Of a stretch of DNA of 64,000 bases, positions 33,793 to 42,654 are shown one piece after another. Under the pieces are notes generated by a model that was not told the origin of the DNA, did not search any database, and saw nothing but the letters and a program-made list of their open reading frames with translations. A program made the translations under genes and the position numbers. The first letter of the stretch is position 1; each line of letters opens with the position of its first letter. Origin of the DNA: an uncultured Lachnospiraceae bacterium (lineage in GTDB: Bacteria; Bacillota; Clostridia; Lachnospirales; Lachnospiraceae); NCBI GenBank assembly GCA_910585295.1, contig CAJUDE010000044.1, positions 62,001 to 126,000 of the forward strand. Direction: 5' to 3'.

Positions 33793-35640
33793 ATGAACTG
33801 GACAAGATGGAAAGAAATGGCATTGTATGGAGCGGCAATGGTTGTGTCAAAGGGGGCGTTTGCTGGGTGTTACCCATTGATACCAGGATTTTTTGCAGCG
33901 TGTTATATGGAGGAAGTAAACCGGGCGCTGCTGGTAATTTTTACCGTTTTTGGCATGGCGTTGTTTGTGCCAGTGCAGGCGATGGCAAAATATACGACAG
34001 TGCTTTTGGTGACGGCCGCAGTGATCCGGCTGGCGGAATGGGCAAACAAAAGGTGCAGCGTGTACGTGGGCGCGGGCGCCGCAGCTGCAAGCGTATTCCT
34101 AATTGCTATGGCGGGGGAATTGTTACAGGTCAGGAACCGGGAAACCGTATGGATTGGGGGATTGGAATCCATCCTGGTCTGTGGGATGGTGGTGGCGCTG
34201 TCCCCGATACTCCACTATTTTTTGGAAGGCGGGATTCTGGCGGTTCGGGAGGCAGAGGCTGGGCAGACAGCCCCCGAGCATGGCGAGAAGCTGCAGACAT
34301 ATGCAAAATCCTTCAATGGGCTGTCCCAGATATTTTCCCAGATGGAACGGTTTAAAAATAATTTTGAGCCGGAGGAAATGGGGAAGATGCAGCAGGAGAT
34401 TGCAGGGAAGATATGCATGTCCTGCAGCCAATGCGCCATCTGCTGGCAGGAAGAATCCAGCCCCATGTATGAACTGTTTTACCGGATGTTCCATTCTATA
34501 GAGAAGCGGGGCAGCGCAGAAGAGGAAGTCCATCAGGAGCTTTCAGGATACTGCCCTTATTCGGACAGCATTATCGAAGAGGCGGTAGGGGTTTTTGAGA
34601 AGGCAAAGCTAAACCTTTCCTGGTATAACCGCCTGTTGGAAAACCGTGGGGTGATTGCAGAGCAGCTAGACGCCATGGCGTATATTATGGAGGACTGCGC
34701 AAGGGAATACAAGGATATCAGCGGCAAAGAAGGCAGGCTGTTAGGGGCGGTAAAATACAGGGTGAAGGAACGGGGGATTGTGGCAAAGGAGATGCACCTT
34801 TACGAAAGGCATAATGGGAAAATGTCTTTGCAGATGCGCGCTGTGTCCAAATGGGGGAGCTGCGTGCCGGTCAAGGAGCTGGCAAAGGCAGTGAGCCAGG
34901 GGCTTAGGCGCGATATGGTCCCAGGAAGGTATGTGCGCACGATGGTTGGGAAAGACGAGGCGTTTTTGACCTTTGAGGAGGACACTTTGTTCCATACGCT
35001 CCAGGGGGTGGCAAGGCTGACCAAGGACAATGCCCAGGTGTCAGGGGACAGTTTTTCTTTCCTGGAATTGGAAGGCGGGGAATGCGTGATGGCCTTATCG
35101 GATGGGATGGGTTCTGGAATTCGTGCTTGTAAGGAAAGTGAAATGGTGATAGAGTTAATAGAGAAATTTTTGGAAGCAGGATTTAAAAAAGAAACGGCAA
35201 TCCGCATGATGAATTCTGCCATGGTAATCCAAGGGGAGGAAGGGATATTTTCCACGGTGGACATGGCGGCAATGGATTTGTATACCGGGATGTGCGAGTT
35301 TTATAAGATTGGCGCTGCCGCGACGTTTATCAAACGGGGGGGAGCGGTGGAATGCATTTCTTCCGGCAGCCTTCCAGCAGGGATGTTCCATCAGCTAGAA
35401 ATTGACAGGGCCAGCAGGCAGCTTCAGGATGGGGACTTTGTGGTCCAGGTGACGGACGGGGTGCTGGATGACCTGCATGTGCCTTCCCCAGAAGAGACAA
35501 TGGAAGAAATTTTGGAGACAATTGAGACAAATAACCCAGGGCAGATGGCGAAACAGATATTGGAACGGATTTTGCTGTTCACTGCAGGCAAAGTGCCGGA
35601 CGATATGACGGTGCTGGTGGCTGGGATTTGGGAAAAATAG
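33793..35640 (+). CDS. spoIIE: Stage II sporulation protein E (PP2C phosphatase), short form
   Basis: The 615-residue protein has an N-terminal membrane region (roughly 1-155) and a middle domain with a Cys cluster (ICMSCSQCAICW). The C-terminal PP2C phosphatase domain has MALSDGMGSGIRACKES and VVQVTDGVLDD. SpoIIE dephosphorylates the anti-anti-sigma factor SpoIIAA to release sigma-F in the forespore. The B. subtilis protein is longer (about 827 residues with ten membrane helices), so the membrane part here is reduced. The start follows AAAGGAGGAC. Confidence 0.94.
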   Translation: MNWTRWKEMALYGAAMVVSKGAFAGCYPLIPGFFAACYMEEVNRALLVIFTVFGMALFVPVQAMAKYTTVLLVTAAVIRLAEWANKRCSVYVGAGAAAASVFLIAMAGELLQVRNRETVWIGGLESILVCGMVVALSPILHYFLEGGILAVREAEAGQTAPEHGEKLQTYAKSFNGLSQIFSQMERFKNNFEPEEMGKMQQEIAGKICMSCSQCAICWQEESSPMYELFYRMFHSIEKRGSAEEEVHQELSGYCPYSDSIIEEAVGVFEKAKLNLSWYNRLLENRGVIAEQLDAMAYIMEDCAREYKDISGKEGRLLGAVKYRVKERGIVAKEMHLYERHNGKMSLQMRAVSKWGSCVPVKELAKAVSQGLRRDMVPGRYVRTMVGKDEAFLTFEEDTLFHTLQGVARLTKDNAQVSGDSFSFLELEGGECVMALSDGMGSGIRACKESEMVIELIEKFLEAGFKKETAIRMMNSAMVIQGEEGIFSTVDMAAMDLYTGMCEFYKIGAAATFIKRGGAVECISSGSLPAGMFHQLEIDRASRQLQDGDFVVQVTDGVLDDLHVPSPEETMEEILETIETNNPGQMAKQILERILLFTAGKVPDDMTVLVAGIWEK

Positions 35641-35710
35641 ATACCGTACCTATAAAGTTAGGGAAAACGCTGCGCGCTGTATGCCAGCGGTGGGAAATTG
35701 GGAGAAACAA

Positions 35711-37144
35711 ATGCAAAAGAAAGTATTGGATTTTATGGAAGAATGCCATATGGTGGAAAAGGGGGAGAAAATTTTGGCGGCAGTGTCCGGCGGGGCAGAT
35801 TCTGTTTGCCTTCTGTCAGTGCTGCTTGCTTTGCAGGAAGAACTGGGGATTTTGCTGTGCGCCGTCCATGTAGAGCATGGGATCCGCGGGGAGGATAGTG
35901 AAAAGGACGCCCTTTTTGTGGAAAATCTTTGCAAAAGGCATGGGATCCCGTGCAAAATTTACCATTGCCAGGCTGCAAGTTACGCAAGGGAGCATAAAAT
36001 GACATTGGAGGAAGGGGCAAGGTATTTGCGCTATCATTTTTTTGAGCAGGCCGCAAAGGAATTTGGCGCAGGCAAAGTTGCGGTGGCGCACAACCAAAAT
36101 GACTGTGCGGAGACAGTGCTGTTCCATTTGGTACGCGGGGCAGGGCTTAAGGGGATGTGCGGGATTCTGCCCGTGCGGGGCAAGGTCATCCGCCCGTTGC
36201 TGTGTGCGGGGAGGGATGAAATTGAGTCGTACCTGGCATTAAAGGGGCAGGGATTTTGCCAGGATAAGACGAATGCAGAACTAGATTATACCAGGAATAA
36301 ATTACGCCATCAGGTGTTTCCGGTGTTGGGGGAGGTGAATGGGCAGGCAGTCGCCCATATCAGCCAGGCGGCGGCGCTGGCAGCCCAGGCCATGGAATTG
36401 GTGGGGGACGCAACAAAAACAGCGGAAAAAAAGTATGTTTCTAAGACAGGGCGGGGGCTTTTTATGCTGTCGGGGATATTGGAGGAAAAGGCGATTGTGC
36501 AAAAGTCGTTGGCCCATAAGCTATTGGCAGGCCTCTCTGGGAGCAGCCGGGATATTTCTGGGCTGCATGTGCAGCAGCTTTTAGGGCTGTTTGGGAAACA
36601 GGCAGGGAAAAGGCTTGATTTCCCTTATGGGGTGTCGGCAGAGCGGGTGTATGGCGGGGTTTTGCTGGAACTTAAGGCTGCCGCGCCTAAAATACAAAAA
36701 GGCGCTGGCGCAGCAGAGGATAGGGCTAAAGGGCAGGATGGGGAAGTTTGGGAATTGCCAGTGGGGGGGGATTTGGAAATTTCACAGTATGGGTATGCTA
36801 TCCGCACGAAAATACTGGAAAATAATTTTCAATTTGAAGAAATTCCCAAAAAAATGTATACGAAATGGTTGGATTATGATAAAATAAAAGGTACCATGCA
36901 ATTAAGGACGCGTCGAGAAAAGGATTATTTTGTCATAAGCCAGGATGGCAGGCGCAAGAAATTGAAAAAATATTTCATAGATGAGAAAATTCCCAGGCAG
37001 GAGCGGGGCAAAACGCTTCTTCTTGTGGACCGAGACCATATTGTATGGGCGATTGGCCATCGAATCAGCGAAGATGTGAAAGTCACAAAGGATACCAGGA
37101 GAATTCTTGAGATACAGGTATATGGAGGAGCAGTTTATGAGTGA
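35711..37144 (+). CDS. tilS: tRNA(Ile)-lysidine synthetase
   Basis: The 477-residue protein has the N-type ATP pyrophosphatase loop SGGADS at 26-31, AVHVEHGIRGEDS, and GARYLRYHFFEQ and HNQNDCAETVLFHLVRG typical of TilS. C-terminal TilS domains follow (RTRREKDYFVISQDGRRKKL). It changes C34 of tRNA-Ile(CAU) to lysidine so that AUA is read as Ile. I chose the ATG at 35711 (GGGAG upstream); ATG 35681 is an alternative. It overlaps hpt by 8 bases, the same arrangement as in B. subtilis. Confidence 0.94.
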   Translation: MQKKVLDFMEECHMVEKGEKILAAVSGGADSVCLLSVLLALQEELGILLCAVHVEHGIRGEDSEKDALFVENLCKRHGIPCKIYHCQAASYAREHKMTLEEGARYLRYHFFEQAAKEFGAGKVAVAHNQNDCAETVLFHLVRGAGLKGMCGILPVRGKVIRPLLCAGRDEIESYLALKGQGFCQDKTNAELDYTRNKLRHQVFPVLGEVNGQAVAHISQAAALAAQAMELVGDATKTAEKKYVSKTGRGLFMLSGILEEKAIVQKSLAHKLLAGLSGSSRDISGLHVQQLLGLFGKQAGKRLDFPYGVSAERVYGGVLLELKAAAPKIQKGAGAAEDRAKGQDGEVWELPVGGDLEISQYGYAIRTKILENNFQFEEIPKKMYTKWLDYDKIKGTMQLRTRREKDYFVISQDGRRKKLKKYFIDEKIPRQERGKTLLLVDRDHIVWAIGHRISEDVKVTKDTRRILEIQVYGGAVYE

Positions 37145-37670
37145 AAAAGTCCGGGTGTTAATTTCAGAAGAAGAAGTGGAAAAAAGAATTTGTGAGATGG
37201 GGAAAGAAATTAGTGAATATTATAAAGGGGAGGAAGTCCATCTGGTCAGCGTGCTTAAGGGAGGCGTGTTTTTTACCTGCCAACTGGCAAAGCGGCTGTC
37301 AGTGCCAGTCTCCCTTGATTTTATGTCTGTGTCCAGCTATGGCAACCATACCAAGTCCAGCGGCGTGGTGAAAGTGGTCAAAGACCTGGACGAGGCGATA
37401 GAAGGGAAGCATGTGCTGGTAGTGGAAGATATTGTGGACTCTGGCAGGACATTAAGCTATTTATTGGAGAATTTGAAAAGCAGGAAGCCCAAAAGCCTCA
37501 GGCTATGCACATTGCTGGATAAGCCGGAGCGGCGGGTCACGGATGTGCATGTGGATTACACGGGATTTGAAATACCGGATAAATTTGTGGTGGGCTATGG
37601 CCTTGACTATATGCAGCATTACAGGAACCTCCCCTATGTGGGGGTAGTGGAATTGGAGAATGAATCGTAA
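37137..37670 (+). CDS. hpt: Hypoxanthine phosphoribosyltransferase
   Basis: The 177-residue enzyme salvages hypoxanthine and guanine with PRPP. The PRPP-binding motif VLVVEDIVDSGRTL is at 93-106 and SVLKGGVFF and KFVVGYGLDY are in place. I chose the ATG at 37137, which follows GGAGGAGCAG and overlaps the end of tilS. Confidence 0.96.
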   Translation: MSEKVRVLISEEEVEKRICEMGKEISEYYKGEEVHLVSVLKGGVFFTCQLAKRLSVPVSLDFMSVSSYGNHTKSSGVVKVVKDLDEAIEGKHVLVVEDIVDSGRTLSYLLENLKSRKPKSLRLCTLLDKPERRVTDVHVDYTGFEIPDKFVVGYGLDYMQHYRNLPYVGVVELENES

Positions 37671-37708
37671 ATTATTTGCAGCTAATAAGAGAGGAGGCAT
37701 AAAGAGCT

Positions 37709-39550
37709 ATGAATGCACAGAAGCGTAACAGGGCATTTGGATTATACCTTTTGGTAATAGCTATCCTGGCATTGCTCTGGATACTGCGGGACAATTCTTC
37801 CGGGTTTGGGCAGAATTCAATATATACCTATGCGCAGTTTGAACAGGATTTGAAAAGTGGGAATGTGGTGTCAGTCATAATTTCCCAGAACAGGGAGGTG
37901 CCGACCGGGGAGGCGGATGTGACCTTAAAAGGGGACTCAGGCAAAAACGGCGGCAAAGTGCTGTATGTGTCCGATATCAATGACTTGCAGCAAACTATGA
38001 AATCTTATGATTTTGCAGATTATATGGTGCGGGAGATGCCGGAGGAGAACTGGCTTATTTCCATACTCCCAACGTTGATATTATTTGCGGTGCTGTTTGT
38101 ATTTTATATTATGATGACCAACCATGCTTCAGCGGCGTCTGGCGGCGGGAACAAAATGATGAATTTTGGGAAGAGCCGGGCGAAAATGAGTACGGATGAG
38201 AATAAGAAGGTCAACTTTGGCAATGTGGCGGGGCTGAAAGAGGAAAAGGAAGAGTTAGAAGAGCTGGTGGATTTCCTCCGTGCGCCAAGGAAATATACAA
38301 AGCTGGGCGCAAGGATCCCAAAGGGCGTGCTTTTAGTAGGGCCTCCCGGGACGGGGAAGACGCTCCTTGCAAAGGCGGTGGCTGGGGAAGCAGGCGTACC
38401 GTTTTTTAGCATTTCAGGTTCTGATTTTGTGGAGATGTTTGTGGGCGTGGGCGCGTCCCGTGTCCGGGACTTGTTTGAAGAGGCTAAGAAAAATGCGCCC
38501 TGCATTGTGTTTATAGATGAAATTGACGCAGTGGCAAGGCGGCGCGGCACCGGTATGGGCGGCGGCCATGATGAAAGGGAGCAGACCTTGAACCAGCTAT
38601 TGGTGGAGATGGATGGGTTTGGCGTGAATGAGGGCATTATTGTGATGGCGGCAACGAACCGTGTGGATATCTTAGACCCCGCGATTATGCGGCCAGGGCG
38701 CTTTGACCGGAAAGTGCATGTGGGCAGGCCGGATATTGGCGGCAGGGAAGAGATACTGAAAGTCCATGCCAACAATAAGCCTTTGGGGGATGATGTGGAT
38801 TTAAAGCAGATTGCCCAGACCACTGCCGGGTTTACAGGGGCAGATTTGGAAAACCTTTTGAACGAGGCTGCAATTTATGCGGCGAAAGAAGACAGGGCTT
38901 ATATTATCCAGAATGACATACGCAAATCCTTTGTAAAGGTAGGCATTGGTTCTGAGAAACGGAGCCGCATTATCACAGACAAAGAAAAACGCATCACTGC
39001 CTACCATGAGGCTGGCCATGCCATCTTATTCCATGTGCTGCCAGATGTAGGCCCAGTGTATTCTGTTTCCATTATACCCACAGGCGTGGGCGCGGCGGGG
39101 TATACCATGCCATTGCCAGAACGGGAAGAAATGTTCAATACCAAAGGCAGGATGCTGCAGGAAATTATTGTAGACCTGGGAGGAAGGGTGGCAGAGGAAT
39201 TGATTTTTGATGACATTACCACCGGCGCTTCCCAAGACATCAAACAGGCCACAAGCGTTGCAAAAGCAATGGTGACCAAATATGGCATGTCGGAGCATGT
39301 GGGGCTGATCAATTATGACAATGAGGACGATGAAGTGTTTATTGGCAGGGATTTGGCCCATACCAGGGCATATGGGGAGAACATTGCAAGCGTGATTGAC
39401 CAGGAAATTAAACGGATTATAGACGAATGTTACCAGAAATCCAAAAATATATTGATGGAGCATGAGTCTATCCTCCATAGATGCGCAGACCTTCTTTTAG
39501 AGAAGGAGAAAATCAGCCGAGACGAGTTTGAGGCGCTGTTTGAAGGCTGA
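37709..39550 (+). CDS. ftsH: ATP-dependent zinc metalloprotease FtsH
   Basis: The 613-residue membrane protease has two N-terminal membrane helices around an extracytoplasmic segment, then an AAA+ domain and a peptidase domain. Walker A GPPGTGKT is at 211-218, IVFIDEIDAVARRRG follows, the second region of homology is intact, and the zinc motif HEAGH is at 433-437. FtsH degrades membrane and regulatory proteins. The tilS-hpt-ftsH order is conserved in Firmicutes. Confidence 0.97.
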   Translation: MNAQKRNRAFGLYLLVIAILALLWILRDNSSGFGQNSIYTYAQFEQDLKSGNVVSVIISQNREVPTGEADVTLKGDSGKNGGKVLYVSDINDLQQTMKSYDFADYMVREMPEENWLISILPTLILFAVLFVFYIMMTNHASAASGGGNKMMNFGKSRAKMSTDENKKVNFGNVAGLKEEKEELEELVDFLRAPRKYTKLGARIPKGVLLVGPPGTGKTLLAKAVAGEAGVPFFSISGSDFVEMFVGVGASRVRDLFEEAKKNAPCIVFIDEIDAVARRRGTGMGGGHDEREQTLNQLLVEMDGFGVNEGIIVMAATNRVDILDPAIMRPGRFDRKVHVGRPDIGGREEILKVHANNKPLGDDVDLKQIAQTTAGFTGADLENLLNEAAIYAAKEDRAYIIQNDIRKSFVKVGIGSEKRSRIITDKEKRITAYHEAGHAILFHVLPDVGPVYSVSIIPTGVGAAGYTMPLPEREEMFNTKGRMLQEIIVDLGGRVAEELIFDDITTGASQDIKQATSVAKAMVTKYGMSEHVGLINYDNEDDEVFIGRDLAHTRAYGENIASVIDQEIKRIIDECYQKSKNILMEHESILHRCADLLLEKEKISRDEFEALFEG

Positions 39551-39742
39551 ATTGTGCAAAATTACCATTGTGTTCCAAGAAATTAGGAAGAAAGTACTGT
39601 ATAAATTGTATAGAAATAGGCTGTAATTTTTGTGAAGTTTGTGCAGACTTATTGGGGTATCTGTGGTATTATAATAACTGTAAAAACCCCCCAATACATT
39701 ATATAGTTTTTGCTATACCCCATAGTAAAAATACCTTCTCCT

Positions 39743-39772
39743 AAAAAGGCAGCCGTAAAAAGCTGCCTTTTT
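39743..39772 (+). terminator. Intrinsic terminator downstream of ftsH
   Basis: AAAAAGGCAGC (39743-39753) pairs with GCTGCCTTTTT (39762-39772). It is 190 bases after the ftsH stop. The intervening AT-rich DNA has no open frame; a TATAAT at 39670-39675 without a clear -35 could start a short transcript ending here, but I cannot support an RNA gene. Confidence 0.85.
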
Positions 39773-39784
39773 ACATTTTCACAG

Positions 39785-39813
39785 TTGCTTTCTGTAGACT
39801 ATTTCGCTAAAAT
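39785..39813 (+). promoter_or_regulatory. Promoter of the GH13 gene
   Basis: TTGCTT (39785-39790), a 17-bp spacer and TAAAAT (39808-39813), 59 bp before the ATG. Confidence 0.5.
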
Positions 39814-39872
39814 ATAGGAAAAAGGTATTAATTTTGAAACCGGCATACAAAGCGAGTAAAGAGGGATAAGCC

Positions 39873-41981
39873 ATGAGCAAATATTCTATTTATGAACTGA
39901 ACCAGAGGCAGCAGTATATGATGCAGATGCGTCCCCTGCTGCGTAAGCATGCATTGTTTTCAGATGGAACGAAGGATTACAGGAATCCTCCAGAGCCAGG
40001 GGAACATGAGACAGTTACCCTAACCTTCCGCACAGCGAAGAATAACGTGGATATAGTATGGCTGTGCAGCGAACAGGGAAAAATCCCAATGGAAAGGCGG
40101 GAGAGCCGGGGGGAGTTTGATTTTTACCAGGCTAGTGTGCAATTAGGGGCAGAGGAGTACCGATATTATTTTGAGATAGCCACTGGGATGCTGCATTGCT
40201 ATTATGACCGTGTTGGGGTATCCCCGCAGGTGCGCCCAGAATATGCGTTTGCCATTGTGCCAGGATTTTCCACGCCTGATTGGGCAAAAGGCGCCGTGAT
40301 GTACCAGATATTGGTAGACCGTTTTTATAGTGGCGATTCTTCCAATAATGTAAAAAACAACGAATACTATTATATTAAAGTTTATAGCCAGCATGTGGAG
40401 GATTGGGATCAGTGCCCGGCTAATTTTGGCGTGGCGGAATTCTATGGCGGGGACTTGGCTGGCGTTATGAAGAAATTAGATTACCTGCAGGGGCTTGGGG
40501 TAGAGGTTTTGTATTTCAACCCCCTATTTGTTTCCCCTTCCAACCATAAGTATGATATACAGGACTATGATTACATTGACCCCCATTATGGCGTAGTGAT
40601 TGAGGATGGCGGGGAGGAGCTGCCTCAGGGCGAGACGGACAATGCCAAAGCTACAAGGTATATTAAGCGTGTCTCCGACATCCAAAACCTTGAGGCAAGC
40701 AACGAACTGTTTGCATGCCTGGTTGCGGAAGCGCATAAGCGGGGGATGCGTGTAATTCTGGACGGTGTGTTCAACCATTGCGGTTCTTTCAATAAATGGC
40801 TGGACAGGGAATTGATCTATGAAAAAGAAGTGGGCTATGCCACTGGCGCATATATTTCAGCGGACAGCCCTTACCGGAATTTTTTCCAGTTCCATGATGA
40901 GAATTGCTGGCCTTATAATAAGTCGTATGACGGGTGGTGGGGGCATGACACGCTGCCCAAGCTGAATTATGAGGGGTCACAGGAACTATATGACTATATT
41001 CTGGACATTGGCAGGAAATGGGTATCCCCCCCATATAATGCGGATGGCTGGCGCCTTGACGTGGCGGCTGACTTGGGGCATTCTGTGGAATTTAACCATC
41101 AGTTTTGGCGCGATTTCCGCAAGGCTGTAAAAGAGGCCAACCCAGAGGCAATTGTTCTGGCGGAGCATTATGGCGACCCAGTGGAATGGCTGCGGGGCGA
41201 TCAATGGGATACCGTAATGAATTATGATGCGTTTATGGAGCCTTTGACCTGGTTTTTGACCGGGATGGAGAAGCACAGCGATGGGTACCGCCAGGATATG
41301 CTGGGGAATTTCCAGAATTTTGAGGGCGCCATGAATTATTATATGACCCGGTTTATGACCCCTTCCCTCCAGTGTGCCATGAATGAATTGTCTAACCATG
41401 ACCATTCCAGGTTCTTAACCCGCACGAACCATAAAGTGGGAAGGGTAGACCAGTTAGGGAGCGCGGCTGCTGGAGAGGACATTAATAAAGGCGTTATGAA
41501 AGAGGCCGTGGTAGTGCAGATGACTTGGCCGGGGGCGCCAACTATTTATTATGGGGATGAGGCTGGGGCTGTTGGGTTTACAGACCCAGATAACCGCAGG
41601 ACGTACCCCTGGGGAAAGGAAGACCAGGAGTTATTGAATTTCCACCGCGATATTATCCGCATCCACAAAAGTTATGAGGCGCTGCGCATAGGGTCTTTGA
41701 AATTCCTGGGCGGGGATTACCAGCTTATATGTTATGGGCGGTTTACCAACCGCCAGCAGTTTGTTATTATTGTAAACAATGATTATGTGGAGCGGGAAAT
41801 GGAGTGGCGGGTATGGCCAGCGGGGATGGAACGGGAGACCAGGCTGGAACGGATTATGTACACTACGCCAGAGTCATATTCTTTGGAGCGTGTTATTTAT
41901 GAAGTGCATAACGGGCGGCTAAAGATAAAATTGCCGCCAAATTGCGCAGTGATTTTGAAAAATATTGGGAAATATTTATAA
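39873..41981 (+). CDS. GH13 alpha-glucanase of neopullulanase/cyclomaltodextrinase type
   Basis: The 702-residue protein has an N-terminal beta domain (about 1-125) like those of cyclomaltodextrinases, then the GH13 barrel. The catalytic residues fall at D396 (GWRLDVAAD), E431 (VLAEHYGD) and D510 (SNHDHSRF). There is no signal peptide, so it acts in the cytoplasm on maltodextrins, cyclodextrins or glycogen branches. It stands alone between two terminators. GlgC/GlgD and phosphoglucomutase in the window fit a glycogen or maltodextrin cycle. Confidence 0.9.
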   Translation: MSKYSIYELNQRQQYMMQMRPLLRKHALFSDGTKDYRNPPEPGEHETVTLTFRTAKNNVDIVWLCSEQGKIPMERRESRGEFDFYQASVQLGAEEYRYYFEIATGMLHCYYDRVGVSPQVRPEYAFAIVPGFSTPDWAKGAVMYQILVDRFYSGDSSNNVKNNEYYYIKVYSQHVEDWDQCPANFGVAEFYGGDLAGVMKKLDYLQGLGVEVLYFNPLFVSPSNHKYDIQDYDYIDPHYGVVIEDGGEELPQGETDNAKATRYIKRVSDIQNLEASNELFACLVAEAHKRGMRVILDGVFNHCGSFNKWLDRELIYEKEVGYATGAYISADSPYRNFFQFHDENCWPYNKSYDGWWGHDTLPKLNYEGSQELYDYILDIGRKWVSPPYNADGWRLDVAADLGHSVEFNHQFWRDFRKAVKEANPEAIVLAEHYGDPVEWLRGDQWDTVMNYDAFMEPLTWFLTGMEKHSDGYRQDMLGNFQNFEGAMNYYMTRFMTPSLQCAMNELSNHDHSRFLTRTNHKVGRVDQLGSAAAGEDINKGVMKEAVVVQMTWPGAPTIYYGDEAGAVGFTDPDNRRTYPWGKEDQELLNFHRDIIRIHKSYEALRIGSLKFLGGDYQLICYGRFTNRQQFVIIVNNDYVEREMEWRVWPAGMERETRLERIMYTTPESYSLERVIYEVHNGRLKIKLPPNCAVILKNIGKYL

Positions 41982-42004
41982 TCGTAGGCATGATAGGGGA
42001 TAAA

Positions 42005-42047
42005 GGCAAAGCAAGGCTGCGCCTCTGGTAGCAGGCTTGCTTTTGCC
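42005..42047 (+). terminator. Probable terminator after the GH13 gene
   Basis: GGCAAAGCAAGGCTGC (42005-42020) pairs with GCAGGCTTGCTTTTGCC (42031-42047) with one G-G mismatch and one bulged T. The T run is part of the stem, so efficiency is uncertain. The rest of the gap to the tRNA holds only the tRNA promoter. Confidence 0.5.
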
Positions 42048-42133
42048 AACGGCAATACAAAAATATATAAAAAAACCCATAGGCATGGTTCCCAAAACGG
42101 CGCTATTTTTCTCGAGATATTTTAAGATTAGGC

Positions 42134-42162
42134 TTGCAAGTGAGATGGCAATATGTTATAAT
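42134..42162 (+). promoter_or_regulatory. Promoter of tRNA-Tyr
   Basis: TTGCAA (42134-42139), a 17-bp spacer and TATAAT (42157-42162) with TG at 42154-42155, 45 bp before the tRNA. Confidence 0.78.
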
Positions 42163-42206
42163 ACATTATTGTTAGGACAAGATAGAAGAATTAGCCCTTA
42201 ATTTAT

Positions 42207-42288
42207 GGATGGGTTCCCGAGTGGCCAAAGGGGGCAGACTGTAAATCTGTTGGCAACGCCTTCGAAGGTTCGAATCCTTCTCCATCCA
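42207..42288 (+). tRNA. tRNA-Tyr (anticodon GTA)
   Basis: A 7-bp acceptor stem (GGATGGG with TCCATCC, one G-T pair) frames a class II tRNA. The anticodon stem GCAGA/TCTGT closes the loop CTGTAAA, so the anticodon is GTA. A long variable arm (about GGCAACGCC) and the T arm (GGTTCGAATCC) are present. The CCA end is not encoded. It is a single-gene unit with its own promoter and terminator. Confidence 0.96.
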
Positions 42289-42309
42289 TTAGAATTAGAA
42301 GCTGAAAGG

Positions 42310-42345
42310 AAAAAGCTTGACCCATAGATGGGCCAAGCTTTTTTT
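42310..42345 (+). terminator. Intrinsic terminator after tRNA-Tyr
   Basis: AAAAAGCTTGACCCAT (42310-42325) pairs with ATGGGCCAAGCTTTTT (42328-42343) apart from one A-C mismatch, with T residues to 42345. Confidence 0.85.
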
Positions 42346-42397
42346 CATCCGATAGGATGGAAAACAATTATCGCACTGCAGAGGAAAGGAAGATATT

Positions 42398-42641
42398 ATG
42401 TGCGGGAGGTTTTATGTGGATGATGAGTCAGCCGGGGAGCTTAGGCTGGTAGTCCAGAATGCAGAAAAAGCGGTGCCTGCTGCATCTTACACTAGATGCA
42501 TTAATTTTGGGAAGAAGTTGAAAACGGGGCAAATCTATGTTAGCATGGAAAGAAGGGTTTTGCCATAATATCAGGGGAACAATAAGGGCAAAGCCACGTT
42601 TATCCAACAAATACAAGGTATTGCTGGGGTTTTACCATTAG
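42398..42641 (+). pseudogene. SOS-associated peptidase (SRAP/YedK) remnant with frameshift
   Basis: The frame starts MCGRFYVDDESAGEL, the diagnostic N-terminus of SRAP proteins whose Cys2 cross-links to abasic DNA, and continues to GKKLKTGQIYVS before a stop at 42566-42568. A shifted frame from 42546 reads WKEGFCHNIRGTIRAKPRLS, resembling the next conserved block (usually a WGF motif), and ends at TAG 42639-42641. The rest of the roughly 200-residue protein is absent. A good ribosome site (GAGGAAAGGA) remains, so a 56-residue peptide keeping Cys2 could still be made. Confidence 0.75.
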
Positions 42642-42654
42642 GAGGTATGGGACA

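Noticed and set aside
39551..39742. Small RNA gene between ftsH and its terminator
   Set aside because: There is a TATAAT and a terminator, but no -35 and no convincing structure between them.
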